From: Fumia sp045121595
GTDB taxonomy: Bacteria; Bacillota; Clostridia; Oscillospirales; Ruminococcaceae
Direction: 5' to 3'
NCBI GenBank assembly: GCA_045121595.1
Contig: JBGVGI010000069.1
Coordinates: 3,436-67,435, forward strand
DNA: 64,000 nucleotides
Position 1 is the first letter of the stretch. Each line of letters starts with the position of its first letter. The notes under the pieces were generated by a model. It saw nothing but the letters and a program-made list of their open reading frames with translations, was not told the origin of the DNA and did no database searches. A program made the position numbers and the translations under genes. Positions 8,857 to 17,034 of the stretch are shown one piece after another.

Positions 8857-9566
8857 AATAACTCTCCTCTTTTGTTATCTTCTTTTATTCTTCGCCTTAA
8901 CTCCGAAAGAGTCAAGCCGTAATGTTGCTTGATTATTCTTGAAATCTGTCTTTCCGAATAACTCGTAGCCTTTGCGATATCCGAAAGGGTGAATTTAGGG
9001 ATATTTATAAGATTATCAATTACCACAAGAATATTTTCGTGACAGTCATTGACAAAAACTATATCGTCCATTATCGCTTTAAAGACACAGGATATTATCT
9101 TAGAAGCTGTTGCCTTTAATTTACAGATACCGTGAAAACTTGCATACAGCTTTGTATCGGAGAAAAGAAGCACTTCTTCAATCGAAACGTCGGGCATATT
9201 AAAAGGATTAAGCGACGTACGTTCAAGTTCTCTTGTCACCTTTTCGTAAAAATGAAGCTTATTTTCAATTTTCGTGATAGTGAAAGCAATAGCTTTCGTA
9301 GAATTAGGATTTCTATCAAAAACACCCATTGTGTTGTGTGACACGTAAGGCGGAATAATCACAAACTCACCTTTTTTGAAAGAAACCTTCTTTTTATCGA
9401 ATTTATATTCACACAGGTCGTTATCAAACGCATGAAGCTCGTAATAATTATGTCTGTGCCACTCGGGAGAACCCTTCGAGGCTTCTTTTTCCATATTTTC
9501 TATCCCGAAAAAAGTTATCTTCATATCACCGTATTCAAACGAAATACTGTCCACAAAACTGTTCAA
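8853..9566 (-). CDS. AraC-type regulator with only half of the DNA-binding domain
   Basis: A 237-residue protein. An N-terminal cupin-like ligand pocket (HRHNYYELHAF, then GEFVIIPPYVSHN) is followed by a C-terminal first helix-turn-helix (FTLSDIAKATSYSERQ). AraC proteins normally carry two helix-turn-helix units; here the chain stops about 15 residues after the first, and the sialidase-like gene starts there. The start is taken as TTG at 9566, with AAGGTG 6 bases before it. The in-frame ATG at 9587 lies inside the predicted -10 box (9583-9588) and lacks a ribosome site. It probably regulates its own operon of glycan-degrading genes. Confidence 0.75.
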   Translation of the reverse strand: MNSFVDSISFEYGDMKITFFGIENMEKEASKGSPEWHRHNYYELHAFDNDLCEYKFDKKKVSFKKGEFVIIPPYVSHNTMGVFDRNPNSTKAIAFTITKIENKLHFYEKVTRELERTSLNPFNMPDVSIEEVLLFSDTKLYASFHGICKLKATASKIISCVFKAIMDDIVFVNDCHENILVVIDNLINIPKFTLSDIAKATSYSERQISRIIKQHYGLTLSELRRRIKEDNKRGELL

Positions 9567-9582
9567 ATATATCACCTTCTTT

Positions 9583-9610
9583 ATCATACCATTTTAAAGT
9601 GAAAAGTCAA
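9583..9610 (-). promoter_or_regulatory. Candidate promoter of the AraC/sialidase-like operon
   Basis: On the minus strand, -35 is TTGACT (9605-9610) and -10 is TATGAT (9583-9588) with a 16-base spacer. The -10 contains the upstream in-frame ATG. The expected transcript start (about 9576) falls within the AAGGTG ribosome site, so the leader would be unusually short. Confidence 0.5.
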
Positions 9611-9616
9611 TATAAA

Positions 9617-9650
9617 ATGAGGACATATTTAAAAAAATATGTCCTCATTT
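9617..9650 (-). terminator. Terminator of the permease/rhamnosidase/SGNH operon
   Basis: The stem ATGAGGACATA pairs with TATGTCCTCAT across an A-rich loop and is flanked by T-runs. The upstream arm is encoded by the last codons of the SGNH hydrolase gene, so coding sequence and terminator overlap. Confidence 0.8.
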
Positions 9651-10369
9651 TTATTTATTGACAAAATAATCTTATTTGTTTTTTCAACGTCAAAATCCCT
9701 GAATTTACATTCGCGGACGTTTTTGCCCGAAAGTGCTTTAAGCCAGGTAACAGCCGCAGTAAATCTTCCGTAATCGAGAGTAAGATGGTATCCGTCACGG
9801 TTAAGGGACAAGCCACCGTTTTTGTAGTCAAATTCGCTTATATTCTCCCTTACGTACTGCACTGCCTCTCCTGCGCGTATGATATCAAGACCGTACTCGT
9901 TGTGAATTTTTTCGTTTGCAGAAACTATAGCATCCGCCATCTTTTTCTGGTCGTTTTCATAAAAGACAAAATCGCAATGATCCGAATCAATCTCGTATGC
10001 CCAGGTTTCATGAAAAACAATTTTTGCCGAAGGGCATTTTTCTTTAACGTATGCTATCAGGTTATCGAGATACGGTTTGAAAGTTTCGGGCATTCCACTA
10101 TAGGAACTGCATTGTTGCAAGGTGACAACGTCCCATTTTTCAAGGCCGAGTGCTTCTTTGATACCGATTTTTCTTTCGGCTTCGCCACCGTTTATCTCGT
10201 AATCGTAATCCTCGTTATCCTCAATAATATTGGTCCAGTGGGTTTCGAGATTTGCTCCGCCTATATAAAGATTTGCAAGTTCAATCTCAAAATCATTGAT
10301 ATCTGCAAGTTCTTTAAGCCATTTGTGCGCATCCTGTGAAAAACTGTTTCCTATTGATAAAACTTTCAT
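9629..10369 (-). CDS. SGNH/GDSL-type esterase, DUF4886-like
   Basis: A 246-residue protein that starts MKVLSIGNSFSQDAHKW, the GNSF block typical of DUF4886 SGNH hydrolases, with Ser in GNSFS as probable nucleophile. A Gly-rich block follows (YIGGANLE), then a catalytic Asp-x-x-His as DGYH near residue 213. Family members remove acyl groups, often acetyl, from glycans. It starts directly after the rhamnosidase stop (zero gap) and is probably translated by coupling. With the GH78 enzyme it suggests degradation of an acetylated rhamnose-containing glycan. No signal peptide is present, so it is cytoplasmic. The specific ester is an inference. Confidence 0.8.
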   Translation of the reverse strand: MKVLSIGNSFSQDAHKWLKELADINDFEIELANLYIGGANLETHWTNIIEDNEDYDYEINGGEAERKIGIKEALGLEKWDVVTLQQCSSYSGMPETFKPYLDNLIAYVKEKCPSAKIVFHETWAYEIDSDHCDFVFYENDQKKMADAIVSANEKIHNEYGLDIIRAGEAVQYVRENISEFDYKNGGLSLNRDGYHLTLDYGRFTAAVTWLKALSGKNVRECKFRDFDVEKTNKIILSINKNEDIFF

Positions 10370-12550
10370 TTAAAAGTCCTCCTTTATACTGTAACTACCC
10401 GCCGATACATATTTTTCTTTGCCGTTTATTATTATTTTAGCATCAGAAGGCACTTCAATTTCATAAAAAATACCATTGTCCTTATACTGCCATTTGGAGT
10501 GTACAAGTCCGTACTTTGTTTCATAGGTAGCTTCCAAAAATTCAAGCCTTTTATCGGGATGAGGCGCAATAACAAGTTTTTCGAAACCTGCGCTGTCGTC
10601 TGCCTGTTTTATTCCCGCTGCAACCTCGTAAATCCAGTCGGCAACCGCACCGTAAGCGTAATGGTTAAAGGAATTCATCTTAGGCGACCACATCTCACCA
10701 TTTTCGTCGATACTGTCCCAGTGCTCCCACATCGTTGTAGCACCGAGATTCACCTGATTAAGCCAGGACGGGTACCTTTCCTGCAACAAAAGTGTATAGG
10801 CAAGTTCGGTTTCCCCGTTTTCGCTGAGAGCGTGAAGAATATGAGGTGTTCCGACAAAACCTGTTGAAAGCCTGTCACCCTTTGTGTGAATTTTTTCCGC
10901 CAGAAGTTTCACGGTTTTCTCAGGGTTTGGAGTAAGTCCGAATCTCAAAGCAAGTACGAATTCAGTCTGAGTTTCATAAGTGGGAAAATCTTTCTGAAAT
11001 CTTTCTTTTACTTTTCTGAAAAGCTCAAGATACTCTTTGTTATCTTTACCGAGTACTTTTAACGCCTTTGCAACGATAGAGATATCATAAGCATAAAATG
11101 CCGCCTGTAAAAAGTCAAAACGCGTCGCACCGTTATAAGCAGGGCCCACATAATCCGCATCTCTACCTTCTTTACTGTCGGTATCGGTCGCAAGCCAGTC
11201 ACCGAACTGATAAAGCTTTTTACCACCACGCCAGGTGTACTCGTGCTCACTGTCATTTTTTATAGCTTCGATATGCGAAACCATCATATCAAGCATTTCG
11301 TTAAGAAAATCTTTATCACCGTATGTAAGATATATCTGCCAGGGAACAATAACCGCCGCATCCGACCAGGCTGCTGCAATTTCGGGGTTGTTGCCCGGTA
11401 TCATAAAACCAACGGAGCCAAACTCCTTGCGCGCAACGTCCATATCGTAAAGCCATTTTTTGAAAAACTTATATACGTCAAAGTTATATCCCGCCGTTTT
11501 GCAGAAAACCTGTGCGTCTCCCGTCCAGCCACGACGTTCATCACGCTGTGGGCAGTCGGTGGGGATATCAAGGAAATTTGAACGTTGTCCCCACAGAATG
11601 TTTGAAAAAAGCTGATTAAGTTTCGGATTTGAGGTAACAATATTACCCGTTTTACGAAGCTTTGAATAAACAGCCACCGACTCGAAAGTATCCTCTGTCA
11701 GAGATGCACTTTCAGGGAACTCGTCAATTCTTATATATCTGTATCCGTAAAACGTACACTGCGGTTTGAATTCCTGATACCCATCACGGCAAGTATAATC
11801 GTAAAGACATTTTGCCGAGCGGTAATTTTCGTTATAAAAATTGCCGTCTTTGTCTAAAACTTCCGCAAAAGACAGAGAAACCTTTTCGCCTTCTTTTGCC
11901 GTAATCTTAAGTTTCGGATAGCCCACAAGATTCTGCCCGAAGTCTATTACACGCTCACCTTTTGGAGTTGTAAAAATCGAAACGGGTTTAAAAACTTCCT
12001 GCTCTTCAACCGTTTCACCCTCCTGTGGGATGAGGTTATCGGTTTTGCCGTCCTCGTTCACAATAACGGGAATCAAGTCAGATACAGTTTTTCTCGCATC
12101 ATAGATTTCACCGTCATAAATATCCGAAAAAAGGAGTGCGCTCTCACCAGACATCCAGCTTTCATCGGTTTTTATTACCACAGTTTCATCATCAAAACTA
12201 AGCCTAAGCTCTGCGATAATTTCGGGAGTCCAGTCACCTTTACGCGAAACTATTCTACCTGCATACCAACCCGCCGAAACAGTTACCAAAATCTCATTCT
12301 CACCATCTTTAATCATATCAGTAACGTCATATTCCTGATACTGATGGCGGTATTTGTACTCAGTAAAACCGGGAGCCATAATAAAGCTCCCGATTCTTTC
12401 CTTATTAAGTATAGCCACATAAACCCCTTTTGCAGTAATGCAAAGAGTAGCTTTTAAAGGCTTTCCACTATCAAACCTTTTTACAAAAACAGGGCATTTT
12501 CCTGATTTTTCAACATTTTTTGCTCTTATCCAGAGTGAGTCTTTTATCAT
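10370..12550 (-). CDS. Alpha-L-rhamnosidase, GH78
   Basis: A 726-residue protein. N-terminal beta-sandwich domains (segments LWIRAKNVEKSGKCPVF and YKYRHQYQEYDVTDM) are followed by an (alpha/alpha)6 barrel with the GH78 signature CPQRDERRGWTGDAQ, in which the acidic residues act as general acid and supporting carboxylates, and by the conserved TMWEHWD segment. It hydrolyses terminal alpha-L-rhamnose from oligosaccharides or glycosides. The start at 12550 follows the permease stop by one base and is preceded by AAGGA; an in-frame ATG at 12589 lies inside the permease gene. No signal peptide is seen, so it acts on imported substrates. It is the middle gene of the permease/rhamnosidase/esterase operon. 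Confidence 0.93.
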   Translation of the reverse strand: MIKDSLWIRAKNVEKSGKCPVFVKRFDSGKPLKATLCITAKGVYVAILNKERIGSFIMAPGFTEYKYRHQYQEYDVTDMIKDGENEILVTVSAGWYAGRIVSRKGDWTPEIIAELRLSFDDETVVIKTDESWMSGESALLFSDIYDGEIYDARKTVSDLIPVIVNEDGKTDNLIPQEGETVEEQEVFKPVSIFTTPKGERVIDFGQNLVGYPKLKITAKEGEKVSLSFAEVLDKDGNFYNENYRSAKCLYDYTCRDGYQEFKPQCTFYGYRYIRIDEFPESASLTEDTFESVAVYSKLRKTGNIVTSNPKLNQLFSNILWGQRSNFLDIPTDCPQRDERRGWTGDAQVFCKTAGYNFDVYKFFKKWLYDMDVARKEFGSVGFMIPGNNPEIAAAWSDAAVIVPWQIYLTYGDKDFLNEMLDMMVSHIEAIKNDSEHEYTWRGGKKLYQFGDWLATDTDSKEGRDADYVGPAYNGATRFDFLQAAFYAYDISIVAKALKVLGKDNKEYLELFRKVKERFQKDFPTYETQTEFVLALRFGLTPNPEKTVKLLAEKIHTKGDRLSTGFVGTPHILHALSENGETELAYTLLLQERYPSWLNQVNLGATTMWEHWDSIDENGEMWSPKMNSFNHYAYGAVADWIYEVAAGIKQADDSAGFEKLVIAPHPDKRLEFLEATYETKYGLVHSKWQYKDNGIFYEIEVPSDAKIIINGKEKYVSAGSYSIKEDF

Positions 12551-12551
12551 T

Positions 12552-13937
12552 TTATTTATCCTTTTTTCCTTTGAAGAACACACCTGCAATCATAATCACA
12601 GCAAATACTATAACGTAGAATAAAACGGGGAACGCAAAACTGCCGTTTGCCTTAGCGTTCATATAGGGAACGATGCCGTGGGCATAAACTGCCGCAAACA
12701 CCATAAAAAGACAAGCAATTATCGAAAGTATCGGCAACAGAAAACGTTTTACAAAGCCTAATTCCTTTTCTTTTTTCATCCAGAGAATGAAAATAGGAAT
12801 ATAAAGCGCATAAATCGTGATAATGGGGAGCTCGGAGGAGTCAAAGTTGAAAAGTCCGAACCAACCGCTTGTGAGGTTTGCACCGTAGAAATACACAAGC
12901 CAGATGCTACACGCCAAAAGTCCCCATACAGAGGAGTTTGTAACCATATTGGTACTCTTATCAATCTGCTTGAACATATCGGGTTTTGGCCCCTCGTCAC
13001 GACAGGCAATAGCATACATACCGCGTGTAGTTGCAACCATAAGTCCGTTAAGAGTGCCAAGGCAGGAAATTACAATACAGATGTTGAGAAGTGTTCCACC
13101 AACGCTACCGAAGATGTTAATGAAAGCTCTGGAAGAGCCTTCTTCCATCAAAACTGCGTTTGAAGCACCACCTGCTACACCGATATAATAGAAAACATAA
13201 GCAATAATAACGATAACTGAGCCTATAATCAAAGCAAGAGGCAAGTTTTTCTTTGCATCACGAAGCTCTGCATTGATTGAAGTAGCGATAATCCAGCCTT
13301 CATAAGCAAAAGCAGTTGCAACGATTGCCGCAAAAAGACCTGCACTTGTACCACCTGATACTTCGGTAACCACTGTTGTGAAGTTTTCGGGCAAGGTGCC
13401 GTTGATGATTCCCACAGTTGTACCTACAACCGCCATCAAAGCTATGGGAATAAGCTTGATTACAGTAGCACTGACCTGAACTTTACCTGCAAGTTTCGGG
13501 GATAACACGTTTACAGCATAAGTGCCGATAAGGAAAAATCCCGAAAGAGCAAGCACTTCCGCACCCGCTAAATTCCAACCGAACAAAACGCCGAAATATC
13601 TTGCGGAAACCCAGGAAAGAACAGACGTCATACCAGGGTAGTAGATGTTGACCATAAACCACGCAAGATAGTATGCATATCCTTTGCCACAGGTGGCTTC
13701 CGCGTAGTCAACGACACCGCTTACTTTTTCATATTTAGACGCCATCATAGCAAACTGCAAAGCGCATATCATCATAAGTACACCCGTTACAACCCAGGCA
13801 ATAACGCCAAGAGGCATATTTCCTCCCGTTGCAACCAGAACGTTTTGTGCTTTAAAGAAAAGTCCTGAGCCGATTACTGTGCCGACTACCATACATATAG
13901 CAGTAGGCAAACCATATCTTTTATCCAATTTTTCCAT
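12552..13937 (-). CDS. APC-superfamily permease
   Basis: A 461-residue membrane protein with about 12 predicted helices. The first helix has the unwound GTVIGSGLF motif of amino-acid/polyamine/organocation permeases. The start at 13937 has GGTG 6 bases upstream and gives the canonical MEKLDKRYGL N-terminus; a longer ATG at 13961 lacks a ribosome site. Family members import amino acids by H+ or Na+ symport or exchange. Finding it first in an operon with a rhamnosidase is unusual, so it may carry another small organic compound released from, or attached to, the glycan. That role is inference. Confidence 0.88.
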   Translation of the reverse strand: MEKLDKRYGLPTAICMVVGTVIGSGLFFKAQNVLVATGGNMPLGVIAWVVTGVLMMICALQFAMMASKYEKVSGVVDYAEATCGKGYAYYLAWFMVNIYYPGMTSVLSWVSARYFGVLFGWNLAGAEVLALSGFFLIGTYAVNVLSPKLAGKVQVSATVIKLIPIALMAVVGTTVGIINGTLPENFTTVVTEVSGGTSAGLFAAIVATAFAYEGWIIATSINAELRDAKKNLPLALIIGSVIVIIAYVFYYIGVAGGASNAVLMEEGSSRAFINIFGSVGGTLLNICIVISCLGTLNGLMVATTRGMYAIACRDEGPKPDMFKQIDKSTNMVTNSSVWGLLACSIWLVYFYGANLTSGWFGLFNFDSSELPIITIYALYIPIFILWMKKEKELGFVKRFLLPILSIIACLFMVFAAVYAHGIVPYMNAKANGSFAFPVLFYVIVFAVIMIAGVFFKGKKDK

Positions 13938-13959
13938 AATTATCACCATCCTTAAAAAC

Positions 13960-13988
13960 ATAATATCAAAAAAGTAACGATTTGTAAA
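13960..13988 (-). promoter_or_regulatory. Promoter of the permease/rhamnosidase/esterase operon
   Basis: On the minus strand, -35 is TTTACA (13983-13988) and -10 is TATTAT (13960-13965) with a 17-base spacer, giving a leader of about 15 bases before the permease start. Confidence 0.65.
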
Positions 13989-13990
13989 GA

Positions 13991-14020
13991 AAAATCGGTC
14001 AGAAAATTCTGACCGATTTT
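13991..14020 (-). terminator. Terminator of the aldolase/sialidase-like operon
   Basis: A 13-bp stem (AAAATCGGTCAGA with its complement) closes a four-base AAAT loop, with T-rich flanks on both strands. It lies 4 bases after the stop codon at 14025. Confidence 0.88.
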
Positions 14021-14024
14021 AATA

Positions 14025-15239
14025 TTATTCAAATTCTTTTAAATTAAGTCTTACGGTTAATATGGATGGTTTTTCATTCTCTATCCAACGCCCGTAAGTT
14101 ATAGCTACTATGGTATCATCAGGTAGAATATGAAGACCCGAATATCCACAATCCCAGGGGTGACTGTTATCTTTAAGCCTTATTTTATACTGACCTTCTT
14201 TTCCGCCTGTAAGGTCGTCATCGGTACCTACCCACATAACCCAGTCGCCGTAGGTTTCACCATCCTTTAACATATCCCTGAAAGCAACAACTATTCTGCC
14301 GTCGCTTAATCTTCTTAAGATATGTCTGTCACCTGTAAGCACTTTGGGCACTTCGCGGAGTCCTTCGAAAGTTTCTCCGTTATCGTGGCTGAACATAATA
14401 AAGGAGTTATGCAAACGTGAATTATCACGCATCAAAACAGCAAGTGTACCGTCTTTAAGTCTTATCGTACCCGGTTCACAGATATGGGCGGTTTCGTGGG
14501 AGATAACGGGTACCGGGTCACTCCAGGTCAAACCGCCATCTTTGGTATACATCTTTTTAATTTCAAGTGATTTACCGCAATCCATATTGCTGAAATAGGT
14601 TTTATATATCATTGTGCCGTTATTTTCATTGACGTTTTCATCACCATCTAAAAAAGCAGTTTCAAAGCATTCACCCATATCACCGTCTTCTGCCTGGTTA
14701 TATGTCTTTCTTACATATTTGCTTTTTCCCTCTTCGGTATATCGCCATATTTCGTAGAAAGAGCCACCTTTTTGTGTGTGGTCTGCATCTTTGTCATCGT
14801 GAAAAAGCGCCATATATTCTCCGGGGTTTTCAAGTGCCACCACGTCACCCATAGCACAGATACCCGCATAATCTCCCATTACTTCAAGGTCGGTCCAGGT
14901 GTTGCCGTCGTCTTCGGATATTGCTTTTCTCAAAGGATAAAATCCAGAAAACAAAACGATACGTTTTTTCCCGTCAGCATCGGTTGTTCTGTAAACTGTA
15001 GGAACTTCCATCGATGTAACGAACGATTCGGGAAGATTTTGCCTTTCGCTCCAGGTGATACCTGCATCAAAGCTTTTCTTCATAACAAGACTTCCTCTGC
15101 CGTGACCCTTGGGATAAAAAGCTATGATAGTTTTGTTATCGTCAAGCATAACACTGCTGACCTGACCTAAATACACGCCATCTTCTTTATCGACTATAGT
15201 CTGCCTGAAGGTCTGGGCATCTAAATCTATAAATTTCAT
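14025..15239 (-). CDS. Sialidase-superfamily (BNR repeat) protein
   Basis: A 404-residue, six-bladed-propeller type protein. Asp-box motifs are seen as SFDAGITW, SEDDGNTW, TKDGGLTW and SHDNGETF. A Glu-rich catalytic-side segment (HICEPGTIRLKDG) fits the sialidase-like fold. It is not closely similar to the propeller protein at 7723, so the two probably act on different linkages. AGGAG lies 9 bases before the ATG, and the gene begins 4 bases after the aldolase stop, so the two are co-transcribed. No signal peptide is present. Substrate unknown: sialic acid cleavage is one option, but other exo-glycosidase or lyase activity is equally possible. Confidence 0.78.
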   Translation of the reverse strand: MKFIDLDAQTFRQTIVDKEDGVYLGQVSSVMLDDNKTIIAFYPKGHGRGSLVMKKSFDAGITWSERQNLPESFVTSMEVPTVYRTTDADGKKRIVLFSGFYPLRKAISEDDGNTWTDLEVMGDYAGICAMGDVVALENPGEYMALFHDDKDADHTQKGGSFYEIWRYTEEGKSKYVRKTYNQAEDGDMGECFETAFLDGDENVNENNGTMIYKTYFSNMDCGKSLEIKKMYTKDGGLTWSDPVPVISHETAHICEPGTIRLKDGTLAVLMRDNSRLHNSFIMFSHDNGETFEGLREVPKVLTGDRHILRRLSDGRIVVAFRDMLKDGETYGDWVMWVGTDDDLTGGKEGQYKIRLKDNSHPWDCGYSGLHILPDDTIVAITYGRWIENEKPSILTVRLNLKEFE

Positions 15240-15243
15240 TTTA

Positions 15244-16017
15244 TTATCTCCTGTCTTGTATTTTATTTATTGTACCGAGAGTTTCCTTGCTCTTTTTAAG
15301 GATGTAATCGTAATCAGCACCCGTTGAAATCATATTGATTCCCATTGAATCGTATCTCTTTAAAGTTTCCTCATCGGTTGCGAAAGTAGATACGCCCACT
15401 GTTTTACCTGCTTTTTTAAAGGCAGAGATAGCTTTTTTAGCTAAATACAGATTTTCTTCGCAGAATATATCCCCAAGTCTTCCGATAGAGCCCGACAAAT
15501 CGTGCATTCCAAGAATACACCCGTCAAGATAAGAAAGATTTGCTATCCTTTCGGCATCCTCGGCGGCACTTTTGAGTTCTATCTGCACAAAACGGCACAT
15601 TTTAAGATGACCTTCGCCGTAATAATACACCTCATTTTCAGGATTGTATCTCACAGCACCTTTAGGGCCGCATCCTCTCTTGCCGTATGGAGGATACAAC
15701 GTATAATCAAGCAATTGTTTTGCATGTTCACTATCACGCACCATCGGAAAAATTATCCCGTCAACGCCCATTTCAAGAACTTTTTTAATCGCAGTAAGGT
15801 CGTCCACGGGGACTCTTACAAACACCGGTGTTTTATCGTGTTTTGAGGCAAGGATATGGTGGTAAACCTCATTCGGTGACATAGATGTATGTTCCATATC
15901 AACCCATAAAAAGTCATAACCTACTGATGACATAATTTCACACACTATAGGATCTGATAAATTTATATGTGTTCCGCAAACTTTTTGCACTGCTGTGATT
16001 TTTTCTTTGATATTCAT
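15244..16017 (-). CDS. HpcH/HpaI-family 2-keto-3-deoxy acid aldolase
   Basis: A 257-residue class II TIM-barrel aldolase. It shows WVDMEHT, FVRVP, YPPYGKRGCGP, FVQIE (metal Glu) and HDLSGSIG (metal Asp), all landmarks of the RhmA/GarL/HpaI family, which split 2-keto-3-deoxy acids into pyruvate and an aldehyde. Lactaldehyde would arise from rhamnose, tartronate semialdehyde from sugar acids. The start at 16017 is chosen because AAGGG lies upstream; an ATG at 16041 has none. It leads the operon with the sialidase-like gene and is divergent from an AraC gene. Because a rhamnosidase is nearby, a 2-keto-3-deoxy-L-rhamnonate substrate is a reasonable guess, not a proof. Confidence 0.85.
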   Translation of the reverse strand: MNIKEKITAVQKVCGTHINLSDPIVCEIMSSVGYDFLWVDMEHTSMSPNEVYHHILASKHDKTPVFVRVPVDDLTAIKKVLEMGVDGIIFPMVRDSEHAKQLLDYTLYPPYGKRGCGPKGAVRYNPENEVYYYGEGHLKMCRFVQIELKSAAEDAERIANLSYLDGCILGMHDLSGSIGRLGDIFCEENLYLAKKAISAFKKAGKTVGVSTFATDEETLKRYDSMGINMISTGADYDYILKKSKETLGTINKIQDRR

Positions 16018-16034
16018 AGCAAACACGCCCTTCG

Positions 16035-16063
16035 TTGACATTTTAGATAAAGTATATTATAAT
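16035..16063 (+). promoter_or_regulatory. Consensus sigma-A promoter of the AraC gene
   Basis: TTGACA (16035-16040), a 17-base spacer and TATAAT (16058-16063) match the consensus exactly. The transcript would start near 16070 and run to the AraC gene. Confidence 0.8.
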
Positions 16064-16084
16064 CATTTTAGTTTTTGTATTCAA
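16056..16084 (-). promoter_or_regulatory. Divergent promoter of the aldolase/sialidase-like operon
   Basis: On the minus strand, -35 is TTGAAT (16079-16084) and -10 is TATAAT (16056-16061) with a 17-base spacer. Its -10 shares four bases with the -10 of the opposite promoter, so both cannot be occupied at once. Confidence 0.7.
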
Positions 16085-16104
16085 AAAAATCAAGGAAGGA
16101 TGCA

Positions 16105-16133
16105 GACATATATTTATATAATATGTCGTTTTT
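16105..16133 (+). promoter_or_regulatory. AT-rich inverted repeat followed by seven Ts in the AraC leader
   Basis: GACATAT (16105-16111) pairs with ATATGTC (16121-16127) and is followed by G and seven Ts, between the promoter and the preferred AraC start at 16142. It may be a weak attenuator or an operator for autoregulation. Confidence 0.4.
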
Positions 16134-16141
16134 TTACAATA

Positions 16142-17008
16142 ATGAGCAAAAATACAAGCAGTTTACAGAGTTATCATATACTCAGCGTCAGAAAGCCGTG
16201 GCTTTTGTGTCAGTTTATTATCAATGACAACTTCAGTGGTGGACTTGTGGCAAGTGACCATTATCATTTTCACTCGGCTTACGAGGTGCACGTTGCAATA
16301 AAAGGGCAGACTCACATTATGATTGAAGACGCCGACGTCGTTTTAAACGAGGGGGACGTTTGTGTTATTCCACCCGATACCGTACATTATGTTTATAAAT
16401 CGGATGACTCAAGCAAAACGGGTTTTCGGTTCACCTTTTCACCTTTATCAAAGCATTCGGATGAACTTTATAAACTCTTTGAGAAATCTTTTGGCTCTGT
16501 TACAGATTATTTCATAATCAAAAACCATAATATTTATCAGAAATATCTGAGTATCGCCTGTGAACTTGCGACCAATTCTGTTCAGGATTTCATAATCGCT
16601 GAAATGCTGTTCCTGTCGCTATATGAAATCGCAACCATTATGGGTGGTGCCAATGAAATCAATGACCATAGTGAAAATCATTCACTGATAAATCTGTCCG
16701 AACAGATAGAAGAATTTATCTCCTCAAACTACCAAAGAAAGCTTTATCTTGAAGAACTGGCAGATTATCTGCATTTGAGCAAACGACAGACAGAACGTAT
16801 TATTAAAAAGGTTTTCAACACATCTTTTAATGAGCTTCTTAACAAGAAACGCCTGACCATTGCTAAATTTATGCTTAAAAACACATTGCTTACTGTGGAT
16901 GAAATCTCAGAACAACTTGGCTTTGCGGATAAAAGTTATTTTTACCGTAAATTTAAAGAAGCTTTTTCGGTCACTCCCTCTCAGTACAGAAAAAATATAA
17001 AAGAATAA
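16142..17008 (+). CDS. AraC-family transcriptional regulator, full length
   Basis: About 288 residues. An N-terminal cupin domain (DHYHFHSAYEVHV, then GDVCVIPPDTVHYV) binds a sugar-like ligand, and a complete C-terminal AraC domain has two helix-turn-helices (LYLEELADYLHLSKRQ and LTVDEISEQLGFADKS) ending in YFYRKFKEAFSVTPSQYR. The start is uncertain. ATG 16142 begins the recognisable protein but has no clear ribosome site; ATG 16100 is in frame and touches AAGGAAGG but lies before the inverted repeat. It is divergent from the aldolase/sialidase-like operon with overlapping promoters, so it probably controls that operon and itself. Confidence 0.85.
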   Translation: MSKNTSSLQSYHILSVRKPWLLCQFIINDNFSGGLVASDHYHFHSAYEVHVAIKGQTHIMIEDADVVLNEGDVCVIPPDTVHYVYKSDDSSKTGFRFTFSPLSKHSDELYKLFEKSFGSVTDYFIIKNHNIYQKYLSIACELATNSVQDFIIAEMLFLSLYEIATIMGGANEINDHSENHSLINLSEQIEEFISSNYQRKLYLEELADYLHLSKRQTERIIKKVFNTSFNELLNKKRLTIAKFMLKNTLLTVDEISEQLGFADKSYFYRKFKEAFSVTPSQYRKNIKE

Positions 17009-17033
17009 ACGGCGGATTTTCCCGCCGTTTTTT
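17007..17033. terminator. Bidirectional terminator
   Basis: The 9-bp stem AAACGGCGG / CCGCCGTTT has a six-base loop and T-runs on both sides. It separates the convergent AraC gene and the small membrane protein gene. Confidence 0.88.
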
Positions 17034-17034
17034 A

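Noticed and set aside
9785..10339. 184-codon plus-strand frame opposite the SGNH hydrolase
   Set aside because: Shadow of a real gene; no start signal and no domain.
15995..16141. Longer N-terminus for the AraC protein
   Set aside because: It would start within the promoter and the divergent aldolase gene; the peptide is hydrophobic and not AraC-like.
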